Shown: in pieces, positions 32,914 to 44,439 of the stretch
Layout of the letters: every line of letters begins with the position of its first letter
Position numbering within the stretch: position 1 is the stretch's first letter
Origin: Escarpia spicata
Taxonomy: Eukaryota > Annelida > Polychaeta > Sabellida > Siboglinidae
Direction: 5' to 3'
NCBI GenBank assembly: GCA_963995525.1
Contig: OZ023214.1
Location: forward strand, 53,710,339-53,774,338
DNA: 64,000 nt
Made by a program: the position numbers and the translations under genes
The notes under the pieces: generated by a model
Told to the model about the DNA's origin: nothing
The model's input: only the letters and a program-made list of their open reading frames with translations
Databases searched by the model: none

Positions 32914-34110
32914 ATGACGACTTGCAAGCGGCAAGTCAAGTCAAAGCGACACTTGGTGTGCGATCACTGCCACAGCTTGGTAGATTTTGCATAATCCGGC
33001 TGTGGGAAGTCATGGGCAGAAACCATGGCGGAAGGATTCACCTTTCAGTGCATTGGGTGTTGGAAGGTGGAGTGTCTGCAGAAGGAGATAGTTAGGTTGA
33101 CAGATATATACAGGGAATAGAGATGGGAATTAGCAAGGAGACAGGTCGAATGGAGAGAGACGACCGGGAGAGAGGTGATAATACTGCAAGATTGAAGGAG
33201 AATAGCAGTGGCAAGAGGAGGAACTGAGGAAAGGAGATTGAGAGGAGGGAAGGTGATTGGAGGGGAAGAAATTGGAAAATCGGCGACAGAAAACGTGACA
33301 AGCGTGAAGGTGACAGGGGAGAAAGTGACCGGGAGAGGAGAGAAGAAAATGAGATGGGACGAAAGATGAAGGGACGAAAGGAAGTGAGAGCAAATGTGAT
33401 AGAAGAGAAGTCGATAAAAGGAACGCTGACAGGAGGAAAGGTGACAGCAGATGAAAAAGCAACAGGAAAGAGTGGATCGGAAGAGATTGTGACAGGAGAG
33501 AAGATGACAGGGGAAAAGACTACAACCAGACAGATGCAAACCGAAGAAGGACCTACTCTAAGGCAGTGATTGAGGGGGCAATGAGGAAAGAGAGGGTGTT
33601 TATGGGCGACTCCATTATGAGAAAGACGGACAAGACACTGAGCGAGGGGAAGGACGTCGTTGTTTGTCTACCGGGGGCTAGGATTGAACATACGACTGAC
33701 AGGGTAGAGAAGGTATTGGGACATGGCAAGGGAGGGTCTATACTGGTACATGTGGGAACAAATAATGCAAACAGGGAGGGAACAACTGCGATAGTACAGA
33801 AGTATAGACAGTTAGTGAGGAAGCTAAAGAAGACAAGAGTTGAACAGATTATTCTGTCAGGAATTTTGCCAGTAATGGGAGGAAGGGGGGCAACGTATAT
33901 AAACTGCAAGAGGATGACGATCAACGCACTAGGTGAGCAGATGTGTGAAGAAGAGGGGGTGGGATTCACAGATTTATGGGGATACTTTGTTGGGGGGAGA
34001 TATGTACATGAGATATGGCCTCCATCTTAGTGGAAAGGGTGCAGCAGTTTTTTTCAGAGAACCTGCTGCGATTTGTTGACAGTGGGGCAGGTTGCATCTA
34101 TCGGGTTGAT
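32914..34110 (+). pseudogene. CR1 ORF1: zinc-finger plus SGNH esterase protein
   Basis: The frame opens at 32914. It has a C-D-H-C pair near 32960, an in-frame TAA near 32990, a second C-x2-C near 33050 and a basic Lys/Glu/Thr-rich middle with shifts. The clear part (33566-34030) is an SGNH-hydrolase domain: F-M-G-D-S-I with the nucleophile Ser in block I near 33605, L-P-G-A-R-I-E near 33670, H-V-G-T-N-N (block III) near 33755 and I-L-S-G-I-L-P-V near 33860. The end is frameshifted near 34010, where the L-H-L-S-G-K-G block V is out of frame. CR1 ORF1 proteins are known to carry an esterase and bind RNA. This copy is broken. Confidence 0.82.
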
Positions 34111-34111
34111 T

Positions 34112-35066
34112 CACCGTTACCTTACTCGAACGCACTAGTTGTTCCGAGAACACGCAGCAGAGCCGGTGACTGTACATTTGCCCACACAGCGGCAGCAGTG
34201 TGGAACGTTCTGCCGTCAAGCGTTACTAACAAAACATCACTGGAATCATTTAAATCTGTGTTGAAGCGGAACGGGTAGTCAATGTCATGATTACATCCCG
34301 TTTGGACTACTGCAACTCTTTACTGTTCGGTACCTCAACCAATAACATCGGTCGATTGCAGCGACTCCAGAATGCAGCCGCTCGCCTTATTACTCGACAG
34401 GCTCGTTGTGAAAGTGCGACCCCTATTCTTTGCGAATTGCACTGGCTACCTATTCAACAGCGCATTGCATTCAAGATCGCTGTTCTTACGTACAAGTCGC
34501 TGCACGACTCGAACGCACTAGTTGTTCCGAGAACACGCAGCAGAGCCGGTGACTGTACATTTGCTCACGCAGCGGCAGCAGTGTGGAACGCTCTGCCGTC
34601 AAGCGTTACTAACAAAACATCACTGGAATCATTTAAATCTGTGTTGAAGACTCATCTGTTCACTACAGCATATATGTAACTCGGACCCTTACCAACATTG
34701 TTTTTCCATAGCTGATTGATGTTTAACGTTTATTTATTATTTATTTATCTATTTATTTATTTTTCGTATACATTTTAGCCTAATATATTGATGTTTACAT
34801 TAATTTTAGTTTATTTATATAAAGAAGAAAAAAAAAGATCTTAACAATTTTATTTTATGATATTTTACATCACATTCCTTTTCTACTTCTACTATATTTA
34901 TTGTTTTTTTTTAATTGCTATTATTATTAGTTCATTTTATCTATGATATAATAACTATTGTTTTTTATTCAAATGCATTATTTTTAACATACACTTGTAT
35001 ATTGTTGTAAAGCGCTGTGAACAGTATTGGATGTGGCGCTTAAAAAAATAACATATTATTATTATT
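34112..35066 (+). pseudogene. L2-like LINE C-terminus with an internal duplication and 3' tail
   Basis: Two pieces of the same LINE lie in tandem. The 34122-34262 piece carries A-L-V-V-P-R-T-R-S and W-N-V-L-P-S-S-V. The 34287-34678 piece starts earlier in the RT (S-R-L-D-Y-C-N-S-L-L, L-H-W-L-P-I-Q-Q-R-I-A-F-K) and then repeats the first segment at 34509-34649, nearly identical over about 140 bp. The end K-T-H-L-F at 34650-34665 and the AT-rich 3' end to 35066 are L2-like. The tail reads 'gtaaagcgctgtgaacag', then 'ggcgct', then (ATT)n, similar to the SINE tails at 15956 and 43250. It interrupts the CR1 element between its ORFs. Confidence 0.8.
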
Positions 35067-35089
35067 ATTATCTATTTAAACTAGATTCG

Positions 35090-38000
35090 CAGGGGTGACT
35101 CACAGAAAAGCCTGAAACTGGAGGCATAGATAAAGACAGCACAAATAAATCAGCAAAGAACAGTCTGGAAAACTCTTCAGAAGCTGGATATAAATGTGTT
35201 TGTTTAAATGCAAGGAGTATAGTAAACAAAAGAAATGAACTAAACATTATGGTAGAAGATATAGACCCTCACATAATAGCAAAAATAGATAAGCGAGCAA
35301 AAAATGAACAACTCAGAACACGTCTAAAACATGAAATTCTGCGGTCGCTCGATCTTGGTATCATTTGAAAGGATGCACTTTTTGTTATTCTAGCGACATC
35401 TAGATTTCCCGGTAACCGTTCAAAGAACACCGATAAATGGACCTACAATTATGCCGTTTTCGGTGTTCTGTACGGTTCCGAACGATGTTGGCGGCGGGTA
35501 CTCAGTACACTAGTCTTCCGATTGTGGCGCTGTTTTTGCATACGTTCAGACATGCGCACTTCACCATTTCTTGATTTCATGTTATAAGCTCCACCCACTT
35601 TTAAACCGCGGCGAAACTGATGTGCTTTGATCGCAGCGAAACCGATATATATCTACGTCGGCGTGACGTCACAATAAAGTACGCCACACAACGGGTCTAA
35701 ATTCGTTGCATTGGTTGGTTGATATACGTGATTGTGACGTCACGCCTACTTCACGTATGTAATTTTAGCAGCCGTTTGAAAGTGGGTTGGAGCTTATACC
35801 ATGAAATCAGATAGTGGTGCCTCAATCGGTAGATTGGTGAACTGTGTCGACGAAATGTCTAAGGTTGTAGGTCCGTTTTCAGTTAATTTTAGGAATAATT
35901 ATCAGGAAACCATTTATATGTTTGAATAGCAGAACGCTTAAACTTTCAAATGACATCAATATTGTTGGGATCCGACGAACCGTATTGGTACTAGCAATCA
36001 TTAAAAAGGCATTTTTGGAACGTGTTTGACAGTTGTTCATTTTTCGCTCGCTTATCTATTTTTGATAATAGGTATAACCGAATCATGGGCAACCACCGAT
36101 ATATCAGATGCCGAATTGGGACTGACAGGATATGTAATGTTTAGGAAAGATAGAATAGGAAGAAAGGGAGGTGGAGTTATTTTATATATTAAAGAATCTA
36201 TCCAGGCTTATGAAATAAAATTAGAAAGAGAAGCAGATTGCGAAGAAGCTGTTTGGTGTAACATAGTTACAGGAAACTTAACGTTAACAGTTGGGTTAGT
36301 TTACCGAAGTCCAAACATAAGCATAGAAGAATATGAAAAAATACAAAACGCTATAAGGGAAGTAAGCAAACGGGACTGTATTATTATGGGGGATTTTAAC
36401 CACGGGCATATACAATGGAAATCTCTACAGAGTATGGGGAGTGAGGACCACAAGTTTCTAGTTTTAGTTCAAGATACTTTCCTTTCTCAACATGTGCTAG
36501 AACTAGTCAGGGGTGAGAATGTGTTAGACATAGTTTTGTCCTCACAGAATGAATTGGTTGACAATGTCAAGATATGTGAGCCACTTGGGAGTAGTGATCA
36601 CAACCAGATACATTTTACCATCAAAGTAAAATCAGAAAGGAATAGTAAAAAGCAGTATAGGAGAAATGTCCACAAAGGAAGGTATAAGGACATGAGGAAA
36701 TATTTAGCAAAGATAGACTGGAATAACACACTGAAAAATAAGACAGCAACAGAATGCTGGAATATATTAAAGAGTGAAATTAAGTGCATAGTCGATCAAT
36801 TTGTACCCTTCAAAAAACAAGGGAAACGGTCCAAAAATAAACACTTATCGAAAGAAGCCATTAGAAAAATTAAGTTTGAACAAATGATGTGGAAGTCATA
36901 TAGATGTACTGGAAATGATGAAGACTACAACAGTTATAAATAAGCACTTAACCAAGCTACAGCTGAAATTTGAAATTCAAAGAGAAGCTATGAACAACAA
37001 TTAGCTAGTAATATAAAACATGACAGCAAGAGTTTTTATGCATATGTTCGAAGCAAACATAAATTTCAAGATACGGTTCTCTAGAAGATAGTGCTGGAAA
37101 TATAATATCAGAGGGATTCTTAATGGCAGAAGACCTGAATGAATACTTTAGTTCAGTGTTTACCAGAGAAGACATTAGTTCACTGCCAGTTCCAGAGGCT
37201 AAGTTCAAGGGGGCAGATTCAGACTATTTAGGACAATTAATTGTAACCCCGGAAATGGTAGCTAAGAAAATAAGGGCTATGAAGGATAATAAATCACCTG
37301 GAGTGGATGGGATTCCGCCCAAACTACTATTGGAAATTGTAGAACAAATTAGCGTACCACTTGCAACAGTTTTCAATTTGTCATTAAAAGAGGGAGTGGT
37401 TCCTTTAGAATGGAAAGAGTCAGAGAACTATAGACCAGTGAGTGTAACATCAGTGATTTACAAATTATTAGAAAGACTAATTAAAGATCACATGGTGGGT
37501 TTTCTTGTTAAACATAACTTGATAAACCCATCTCAACATGGGTTTTTTAAAGCGAGGTCATGCTTAACAAATATGTTATGTTTTTTGGAAGACATCACTA
37601 AGTGGGTAGACGAGGGGTCACCAGTATATATCATCTACTTAGATTTTCAAAAGCTTTCGACAAAGTACCACATCAAAGATTACTGCGTAAACTAAAGGCC
37701 CATTGCATAGGAAATGGTATAATAAACTGGATAGAAAAATGGCTGATTGACAGAAGACAACGTGTAGTAGTTGATGGGGAGGCTTCAAACTGGAAATTGG
37801 TATTGAGTGGGGTACCACAGGGATCAGTACTAGGACCTATATTATCATTAATATATATCACTGATTTGGATGACAATGTAACAAGTAAGGTTTTGAAACT
37901 TGCGGATGATACAAAAGTGTTTAGAAGGATTAAAGGTGATGGAGATAGACAACATTTACAAGATGATCTTGACAAGTTGATCAAATGGTCTGAAAAGTGG

Positions 38001-38520
38001 CAAATGCTGTACACTTTTGGGAAATGTAAATGCCTCCACGCAGGACATGGGAACGAAGAGTTAGAATATAAAATGGGTGGTATTGTACTAAGTACTACTG
38101 TAAAAGAAAAGGACTTAGGTTTAACCATTAGTGCTGATATGAAGGTTTCAGAGCAGTGCAGAATTGCAGCTTCAAAGGGAAATCAAATCCTTGGATTAAT
38201 TAGGCGAAACATAACGTATTAGGAAAAAGAGCTAATAATACCGCTGTACAAAACAATAGTTAGGCCTCATTTAGAATATTGTATTCAAGCGTGGAGGCCA
38301 TATCGCAGGAAGGACATAGATATGCCAGAAAGAGTGCAGAGGAGAGCAACTAAAATTATACAAAAACTGAAGGATCTTAGTTACGAAATACGCCAAAAAA
38401 AATGCGGCTTAACAACACTAGAGACCAGGAGATTGAGAGGAGATCAGATACAAGTGTTTAAAATAATGAATGAAATATTTTTTTCTCAGTTAAGAAAGAT
38501 AGAAGGACTAGATATATGAA
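35090..38520 (+). pseudogene. CR1 ORF2: endonuclease and reverse transcriptase
   Basis: The endonuclease starts near 35195 (C-L-N-A-R-S-I-V-N-K-R), is interrupted at 35280-36064 by a foldback element, and resumes in the same frame at 36072 with G-I-T-E-S-W. It then runs F-R-K-D-R, G-G-G-V, G-L-V-Y-R-S-P near 36297, M-G-D-F-N-H near 36385 and S-S-D-H-N near 36590. The RT lies in 37123-37695 and 37602-38222. It has K-S-P-G-V-D-G-I-P near 37292, Y-R-P-V-S near 37430, a frameshifted Y-L-D-F/A-F-D-K-V-P block near 37640-37670, G-V-P-Q-G-S-V-L-G-P near 37810 and the catalytic L-A-D-D-T box near 37900. The C-terminus continues past a TAG at 38219 to about 38520. Stops and shifts make it inactive. 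Confidence 0.88.
35280..36064. mobile_element. 785-bp foldback DNA element (MITE-like) inserted in CR1
   Basis: Perfect 19-bp terminal inverted repeats (caaaaatagataagcgagc at 35280-35298 and its complement at 36046-36064) are flanked by an exact 7-bp duplication, ataatag (35273-35279 and 36065-36071). Inverted pairing continues inward. 'tgaacaact' pairs near both ends, 'ggacctacaa' is shared by 35438 and the complement at 35870, 'gatttcatg' with 'tataagctcc' lies at 35573 and 35795, and 'ggcgtgacgtcacaat' sits near the centre on both sides. The whole unit could fold into one long hairpin. No protein is encoded. Confidence 0.9.
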
Positions 38521-38845
38521 GTTACATTAGCAAAGGACCAGTGTAGATTATATATAAGACAGTTCTCATTTTCATAAAGGACTGTAAATTAATGGAACAA
38601 ATCATCTGCTGATTGTGTGGGTGCTAGTAGCGTGAATATGTTTAAAAATAAAATTGACACATACCTCAGAAGGGCGGGATACACATAGATAAAAGGGTCG
38701 GACTCTCGATAAGCCAAAGAGTTTCCTTGTCCACCTGCTACCTAGAGTTAATTCTCTGGGTGGCAATCTTGTTAAATCTTGGTAAATATCATAAACTAAA
38801 TATGTGCCAATATTCATGCGTCTGTTAAAACGTGCCTCGATTGTG

Positions 38846-38990
<145 letters not shown>

Positions 38991-38999
38991 AGTTGTAGA

Positions 39000-40055
39000 G
39001 GTCTGGATGGTCTCTTTGGACGCGGGACTACAGCTGATTGATTGTTTGTGTTTGGACTGTGTCTTCTGATAGTGCATTCCAGGATCTTACTACACGAGTG
39101 GAGAGGAAAGAATGTATGGTTCCTGTTGATGTCTGTGTAACTGGTTTTTCTCTGTGACCTCTTGTGGTTCCAGTGGGTTTTAGGTACATCTGCTTTTGTG
39201 AACAGAGTTGGCATTTACAGTCCTGGTCGATTTTGTCGAGTCCCTTGATAAGTTTGAATGATGATTGAGATGCCGGAATGTTCTGGCTAGACACCCCAGA
39301 ACCCGATTGACCTTTTTGACACTATTCTCGATATCGTCAGAAAACTTGAGTTGTAGGTCGATGGTGACTCCTGTTTTTTCTGAGGTCACTGCATCAAGCT
39401 TGTTACTGCCTTCACCGTCACTTCTCAGGTGTTATTCATTTCGTGGATTTGAATGTCCGAGATATAGAACTTGACATTTGTCAGGATGTACGTTCATTTG
39501 CATCGTATCCGACCAGTCGTGTAGCTTTGTCTGGTCTTCTTGTAGAGAGTTGACGTCTGTCAGTGCTGTATACAGTTTGGTGTCGTCTGCAAACATGGAG
39601 GTCAGATTGTCCATGCGTCCGGAATACCGCTAACAAACATTGTGAATAGTATTGGTCCCAGAACTGACCCCTGGGGAACTCCGCTAAGTACACTGTTCCA
39701 GTCTGTTCTCCGTGTACTGATACCTTTTGTCTCCGGTCACACAGGAATGCTTTTATCCATCCTAAGCCTTTGTCTTTCATTCCTAGACTTTCCAACTGTT
39801 TGAGAAGGCGCTGGTATGGGACGGTGTCAAAAGCCTTTGCATAATCAAGGTAGATTACGTCAACAGGTATGTTGTGCATCAAAGCCTCAGCCCAGACATT
39901 CAGCGCTTCCAACAAGTTTATGGTTGTATTTTTTCCGGCAGTGAAGCCATGCTGTTGCTCACATTCGAGATGATTTATTTTGATGTGTTCTATGAGCTGT
40001 TCAACAATCACTCTCTCTAGAGTCTTGCAGATGATTGACGTCAGAGACACCGGTC
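39000..40055 (-). pseudogene. CR1/Jockey-like LINE reverse transcriptase, 5'-truncated
   Basis: Read right to left it opens mid-RT with S-L-T-S-I-I-C-K-T-L-E near 40045. It continues with Q-H-G-F near 39945, D-V-I-Y-L-D-Y-A-K-A-F-D-T-V-P near 39815-39860 and a shifted P-R-G-Q/G-S-V-L-like block near 39665. The catalytic F-A-D-D-T-K-L-Y box follows at about 39570-39595. The C-terminal frames 39389-39180 and 39294-39028 include L-G-C-L-A-R-T-F and V-V-R-S-W-N-A-L-S. It is a different CR1-group family from the copies at 1, 32880 and 60480. Shifts near 39660 and 39260 inactivate it. Confidence 0.82.
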
Positions 40056-40059
40056 AGTT

Positions 40060-41430
40060 CTATGAACTGTTTTACGGAGTGCCACGAAACACAAATTGTC
40101 AGTGAATGTGAAGAGGTTGGATCATATATCAGTGGTCTTTTCTTCCATATGGAGGATCGCTGATTATCATGTTGTGTCCGAAATAAGAGAACACACCGAC
40201 ATGTTCTTAGTAGGGGGAGATCCTCTACAGACCAAAATTCAGGTGACAATATCGGACCAAAAGGGCATACATTTATTGTAGAGCCTGGCTATATTCCACT
40301 CGGCTTAACCTCTCACAAGAATGGAATATGGTGATTATTCACACAACTCAAGGAAATGTTGCCAGCTCCCTTCTCTAATCCAGTTTTACCAACATAAAGC
40401 TAATGACATCTGAATGTTCTCAAACTGTCAACGCCACTTGACGAGAATGAAGAGCAGAGTCCGTTTCTTGATAAGTTTATCATGCTGCACATAATTGATC
40501 ATGGACGAGGTCATCCGTGGCTGGAACACTGTGAGAAGAATGCATGAATAGTGATACTTTTTTCAATGGACAAAAGAGTCTTCAAAGATAATATAAGAAT
40601 TCCTTGGCTAGTGGGGAAAATAGCACACTGAAAGAAGACGTTCAAGATTCTGACCTGGTAACTTTCTGACAAAAAGCTGGTTGTGAATACCCGACTCTCT
40701 CCGTTAGAGCTCTCACAGTCCTCATCTCAATGTACCACTGCGGAGGACTGGTATTTCTACAAGGACCAACAATCAAACCAAGACATACAACGATATTGAA
40801 TCTTGCTGATAACGAACGGTGTGCTCTAGCTATGACAATGCCTTGTATCTCAAAGCATATATTTCTGTCACATTCCTTACTTACGCAATTTCGAAATACA
40901 TCAACACTACACACGAGGAATAAATGACATGTTTATTCCCAGCTGCAATCATGGATATGCAAAAAAATATATACGACACAGTATAATAGAAACAGTTAAC
41001 AGTACCCCAAGCATTATCATTGATAAACGTTATACACATAGTTTACGTGATTTATACATTCCGTAACACATAATAGTACACGATATGTTATGCAACTGTG
41101 CATTAATTTCGTATTGTTGTACTTATTTACTAACACTGAATTATGATTATTATTAATACTTATTATTATTATTCGATTTTTTATTCAAAGGGGCTGCCAT
41201 GTCAGCGACATGTTATGTCTTAATGGCAGTCTCCTTGACCTTCACATTTGTGTAAACTATTGTTATTTTGAAATGGAGGAGACATTACTGTTTAGTGGCT
41301 AGCTGAAGGGGTACCAGTACCGAAGAGGTTAAATATCGCTGGTGTAAGAAGAAAACGTTAACCTACCCGAAAACACCGAAGTGTGACGTCACGCTGCAGC
41401 GCTGGTTCCAACAAATGTCTCCAGTCGTAT
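40060..41430. other. No gene seen
   Basis: AT-rich sequence with an (ATT)n word near 41160-41175 that could be a retroelement tail. Short frames show no domain. Confidence 0.5.
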
Positions 41431-41438
41431 CTGTTAGC

Positions 41439-41551
41439 ATGGTGTTATGTTTTGTTCCAAACTGTAATCATTATTCTGAAAGTCATATCTGTAGTTCTTT
41501 GTGGTTCCCTTAAGTTGAAAGTGAGAAGCAAATATGGATGAAACAAACTAG
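41439..41551 (+). pseudogene. THAP-domain exon with an in-frame stop
   Basis: An ATG at 41439 opens M-V-L-C-F-V-P-N-C-N-H-Y, followed by S-H-I-C and W-F-P. This is the start of a C2CH THAP zinc finger (C-x4-C, then F-P). A TAA stands directly after W-F-P, and the same frame then continues Q-I-W-M-K-Q-T-R up to a donor GTATGT (41552), as in true THAP first exons. THAP domains bind DNA and occur in P-element-type transposases and host regulators. The stop, and its place inside an inverted-repeat element, suggest a dead mobile copy. Confidence 0.6.
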
Positions 41552-42800
41552 GTATGTTATGCATTCTGGAACATGAAAATTACGTTTTAATACAAGCTAT
41601 TTAATCGTACTGACAAAATCGATCCCGGTGCAACACATGTTATGTTGGAATCACGCTGTTTTTATCGCAAAATGCGGAAGGATAACATGTCAGTATTGTT
41701 CAATTGATGTACGAAATTGTCAATATCTAAGGACTTGATATCAGGAAATTTCTATAGAACAAACTATATTTCAGGCGAGAAGTCAGGGAGCGGTAATTAT
41801 GTAAGTTGGCATTTTTTGTGAGCCTCTTTAAGAAGGTTTTCAAAAGTGGTTTTGCGGTTTTTTTCACGAGTATAACCATAACTTTGCGATTCACACATAC
41901 AGGTTTATCGGTTTCTAAAAGCTTCAAGTGGAATGCAACTATAGATAATAATCAGATATTCTAAAAATATTTTGTTGAGACAACCATTCATATTCCCCGG
42001 GGACCACTTCCATAATCAATAGGTATCCATGTTAGTTTACATACAAACTAGTGGTAAGTTTGAAAATATGTTATGAAAACTGAAAGAAAATGGTCCAAAT
42101 TAAAAACAATAGCCAGTTTTCGTGGTAGCAAGGCACACAGTTCTATGTTCATAAACATTGGTGGAGTTAATTATTATATATGTGCAGTATACATGATTAA
42201 TGCCATTGTTGATTTACTGCATAATGTATGTTTAGTAACATGGGGTAGTTATTCATTGTGCTCACACCATATTTACACTTAATAAATGTGTTAATGACAT
42301 TTTATATATGTGCGTCGGAACGAGGTGACTATATCATCAAAACCCTCCAACTGCTGGCTCACCCAAAATCCAACAGCAACCCTCTTCAAACTCACCAAAA
42401 CGCCAACTGCACCTTCACATATGGTTCCTAAAAGCCGTCCACTTGCACACCCATGATGGCGACTAAAAACTCTACCTTATATAATGACCGCTCCATAACT
42501 TCTCAGCCTAAAACAGATTTTGTTCCATATTTCAAGACATTATCAAATCCTTCGGTATTGTTTGAATATTGAAAAGTTTATACATGAATTAATGAATTAA
42601 ATATTATTGACAGGTTCTCTTTTTGCATTTTGCGGTGACAATAATGTGATGCGCAACATAAACTGTGCTGCACCGCTACCGACATTGTCATTGCTTTAAA
42701 ATATTATTTTCTTGTTCCAGAATACATAAAATAAATTTCACCCCGCTTTGCTGCTCACTTTCAACTGATGGTAACCATAAAGAACTACAAGAAGGGGATA
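41490..42800. mobile_element. Long inverted repeat around the THAP exon
   Basis: The left arm (about 41490-41725) and the reverse complement of the right arm (about 42565-42800) share 'gtagttctttgtggtt', 'ttgaaagtgag', 'ctggaacatgaaaat', 'atcgcaaaatgc' and 'aacatgtcagtattgtt'-like words in order. Arms are about 230 bp and diverged. The right arm therefore carries a mirrored, broken copy of the 3' part of the THAP exon. No transposase was found between the arms. Confidence 0.7.
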
Positions 42801-42804
42801 CCGG

Positions 42805-43600
42805 TACAAATTGGGACACGGGGATAAATGGGACACTGCTCTAGTGGGGAATTCCCAAACAGGAAATTATCTGACGCCTCGTTTTCAGAATAGCAGGGAA
42901 CACCCTTTTAATTCCACAGACGATTTTTCATATGGCAGCAATCTGTGTAGTGTCGTGGTGTAATGGCTAGAGCATGAGAGATGAGAGAACCAGGTTTCGA
43001 ATCCTATGCGGCGGTGTCGAATCTTGGGCAAGTTCGTTCACTATACGTTGCACCAGTTCACTCAGCTATATGAATAAGTACCTCTGGCTATAGACAGTGG
43101 TGGATATTTGTGTACGAATAATATTCGCGCATTAATTGCAGCGTGGCTGGGTGCTTCCAAGAGAAGTCGAGATGGCGTTCGTTTGAACAGGTCTGCCAGG
43201 GAGTAAAGTGTAAAGCGCTTTGAGCAGTCCTGAGGACAGGATACTGCGCTATGTCAGAACCTTTACTTTACTTTACTCTTAGAGAGCAAGTAAATATGAA
43301 CGCATTTTTCACCATTAAAAATAATTTTTGACCATTGTCAACCCCATAAAACTTAAACTGTCATAGGTTGTTAGTATGAACAAATATCAACATTAAACAT
43401 TAAAATAGGAACTAATATAGGGAAGCAAGATGACCATTCTCAGACATGTGACAGAGTAATCACAGGTTTTCATGCATACATCCGAATGGGGCTAAATGGG
43501 ACATTTGAGATGGGGCTAACTGGAACACTGTCCCACTTAGCCCCGGTGACATTTCAACATAGTGATATTTTAGTTTCTACATAACATCACAAACCACGAG
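42805..43600. repeat. Element with 'gggacac...gggacactg' ends, interrupted by a SINE
   Basis: Words 'attgggacacggggataaat', 'gggacactg' near 42810-42840 and 'ggggctaaatgggacattt', 'actgtcccacttagcccc' near 43490-43548 form inverted and direct partners around the SINE at 42951-43275. This is probably a small non-autonomous element that received the SINE. Its boundaries are uncertain. Confidence 0.4.
42951..43275 (+). mobile_element. tRNA-derived SINE, copy 2
   Basis: The head has A-box-like 'gtggtgtaatggctagagc' and B-box-like 'ggtttcgaatcc' (42957-43010). The body matches copy 1 (15956-16265, inverted), including 'gacagtggtggatatttgtg' and 'ctgccagggagtaaagtg'. The tail 'gtaaagcgctttgagcag', then 'gcgctatgtcagaac', ends in a CTTTA-type short repeat. 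A 3' tail like this is shared with the L2-type LINE ending at 35066. Confidence 0.88.
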
Positions 43601-44221
43601 AAAGAGTCCGAGGATACAAACTTGGCCAGGCACTTCGTTAGGTGGCAAAAGCAACACAAATTCCAAAGCCATATGTTGCCTTGGCAGACCCAACTGGAAC
43701 AACGGGTGTGAGTATGCTACACTACTTCTATGCATGTTTAGTTAGTGGCTGACCCACGGGCGTGGGGGTGCACGCTCCTCCCCCAAATTTGAATGTTAAC
43801 GAATTGTAATGAATTGTATTATATTTGACACGATAATTTTTCTAAAACGTTGAGAGTGGGGGGTGGTGGGGGTGGGGGGCAAATGGAAATGTTGATTTTT
43901 TTGACACATTAATTGTCTGGAAGTCGAGAGGGGGCAGATATATTTTTTTTTATTTCACGCCCTCCCGCCCGCTAATCTTAAATCCTGGATCCGCTCCTGT
44001 TAGTAAGTAAGATCTGCTAATATTTAAGAACAATTGTCTTAACATAACATACGTTATAAATTACATAATGATGATTGACATGTAGGCTTCTGTGTACAGC
44101 TTTCCCTTACAGGCCTACAACATGGGTCAATAACCCGAAGTACACATGTGTAGGCCTAAATTGTTAGGCTTATGCCAACTAGACCACCTGATACACGCTC
44201 TGATAGGCCTACTGTTGTTTA

Positions 44222-44382
<161 letters not shown>

Positions 44383-44439
44383 GAGCTCAGAGGTGCAACA
44401 TACAAAATGCATTAGGCAAAATCGTTAATAGGGACAAGC

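Larger units (their letters stand above)
32880..38800 (+). mobile_element. CR1 LINE, near full length, with two nested insertions (copy B)
   Basis: ORF1 (32914-34110) and ORF2 (35090-38520) of one CR1-clade element lie in order. An L2-type fragment (34112-35066) lies between them, and a 785-bp foldback element (35280-36064) is inserted in the endonuclease. The 3' non-coding end (38521-38800) matches the copy at 1-808. This is the most complete of three copies in the window; the others are 1-808 (+) and 60480-62525 (-). Confidence 0.85.

Noticed and set aside
33045..33539. Minus-strand Ser/Leu/Phe-rich frame of 164 aa
   Set aside because: Antisense of the Lys/Glu-rich middle of CR1 ORF1.
42957..43030. 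tRNA gene
   Set aside because: A and B boxes are present, but the sequence continues into a SINE body shared with the copy at 15956-16265.
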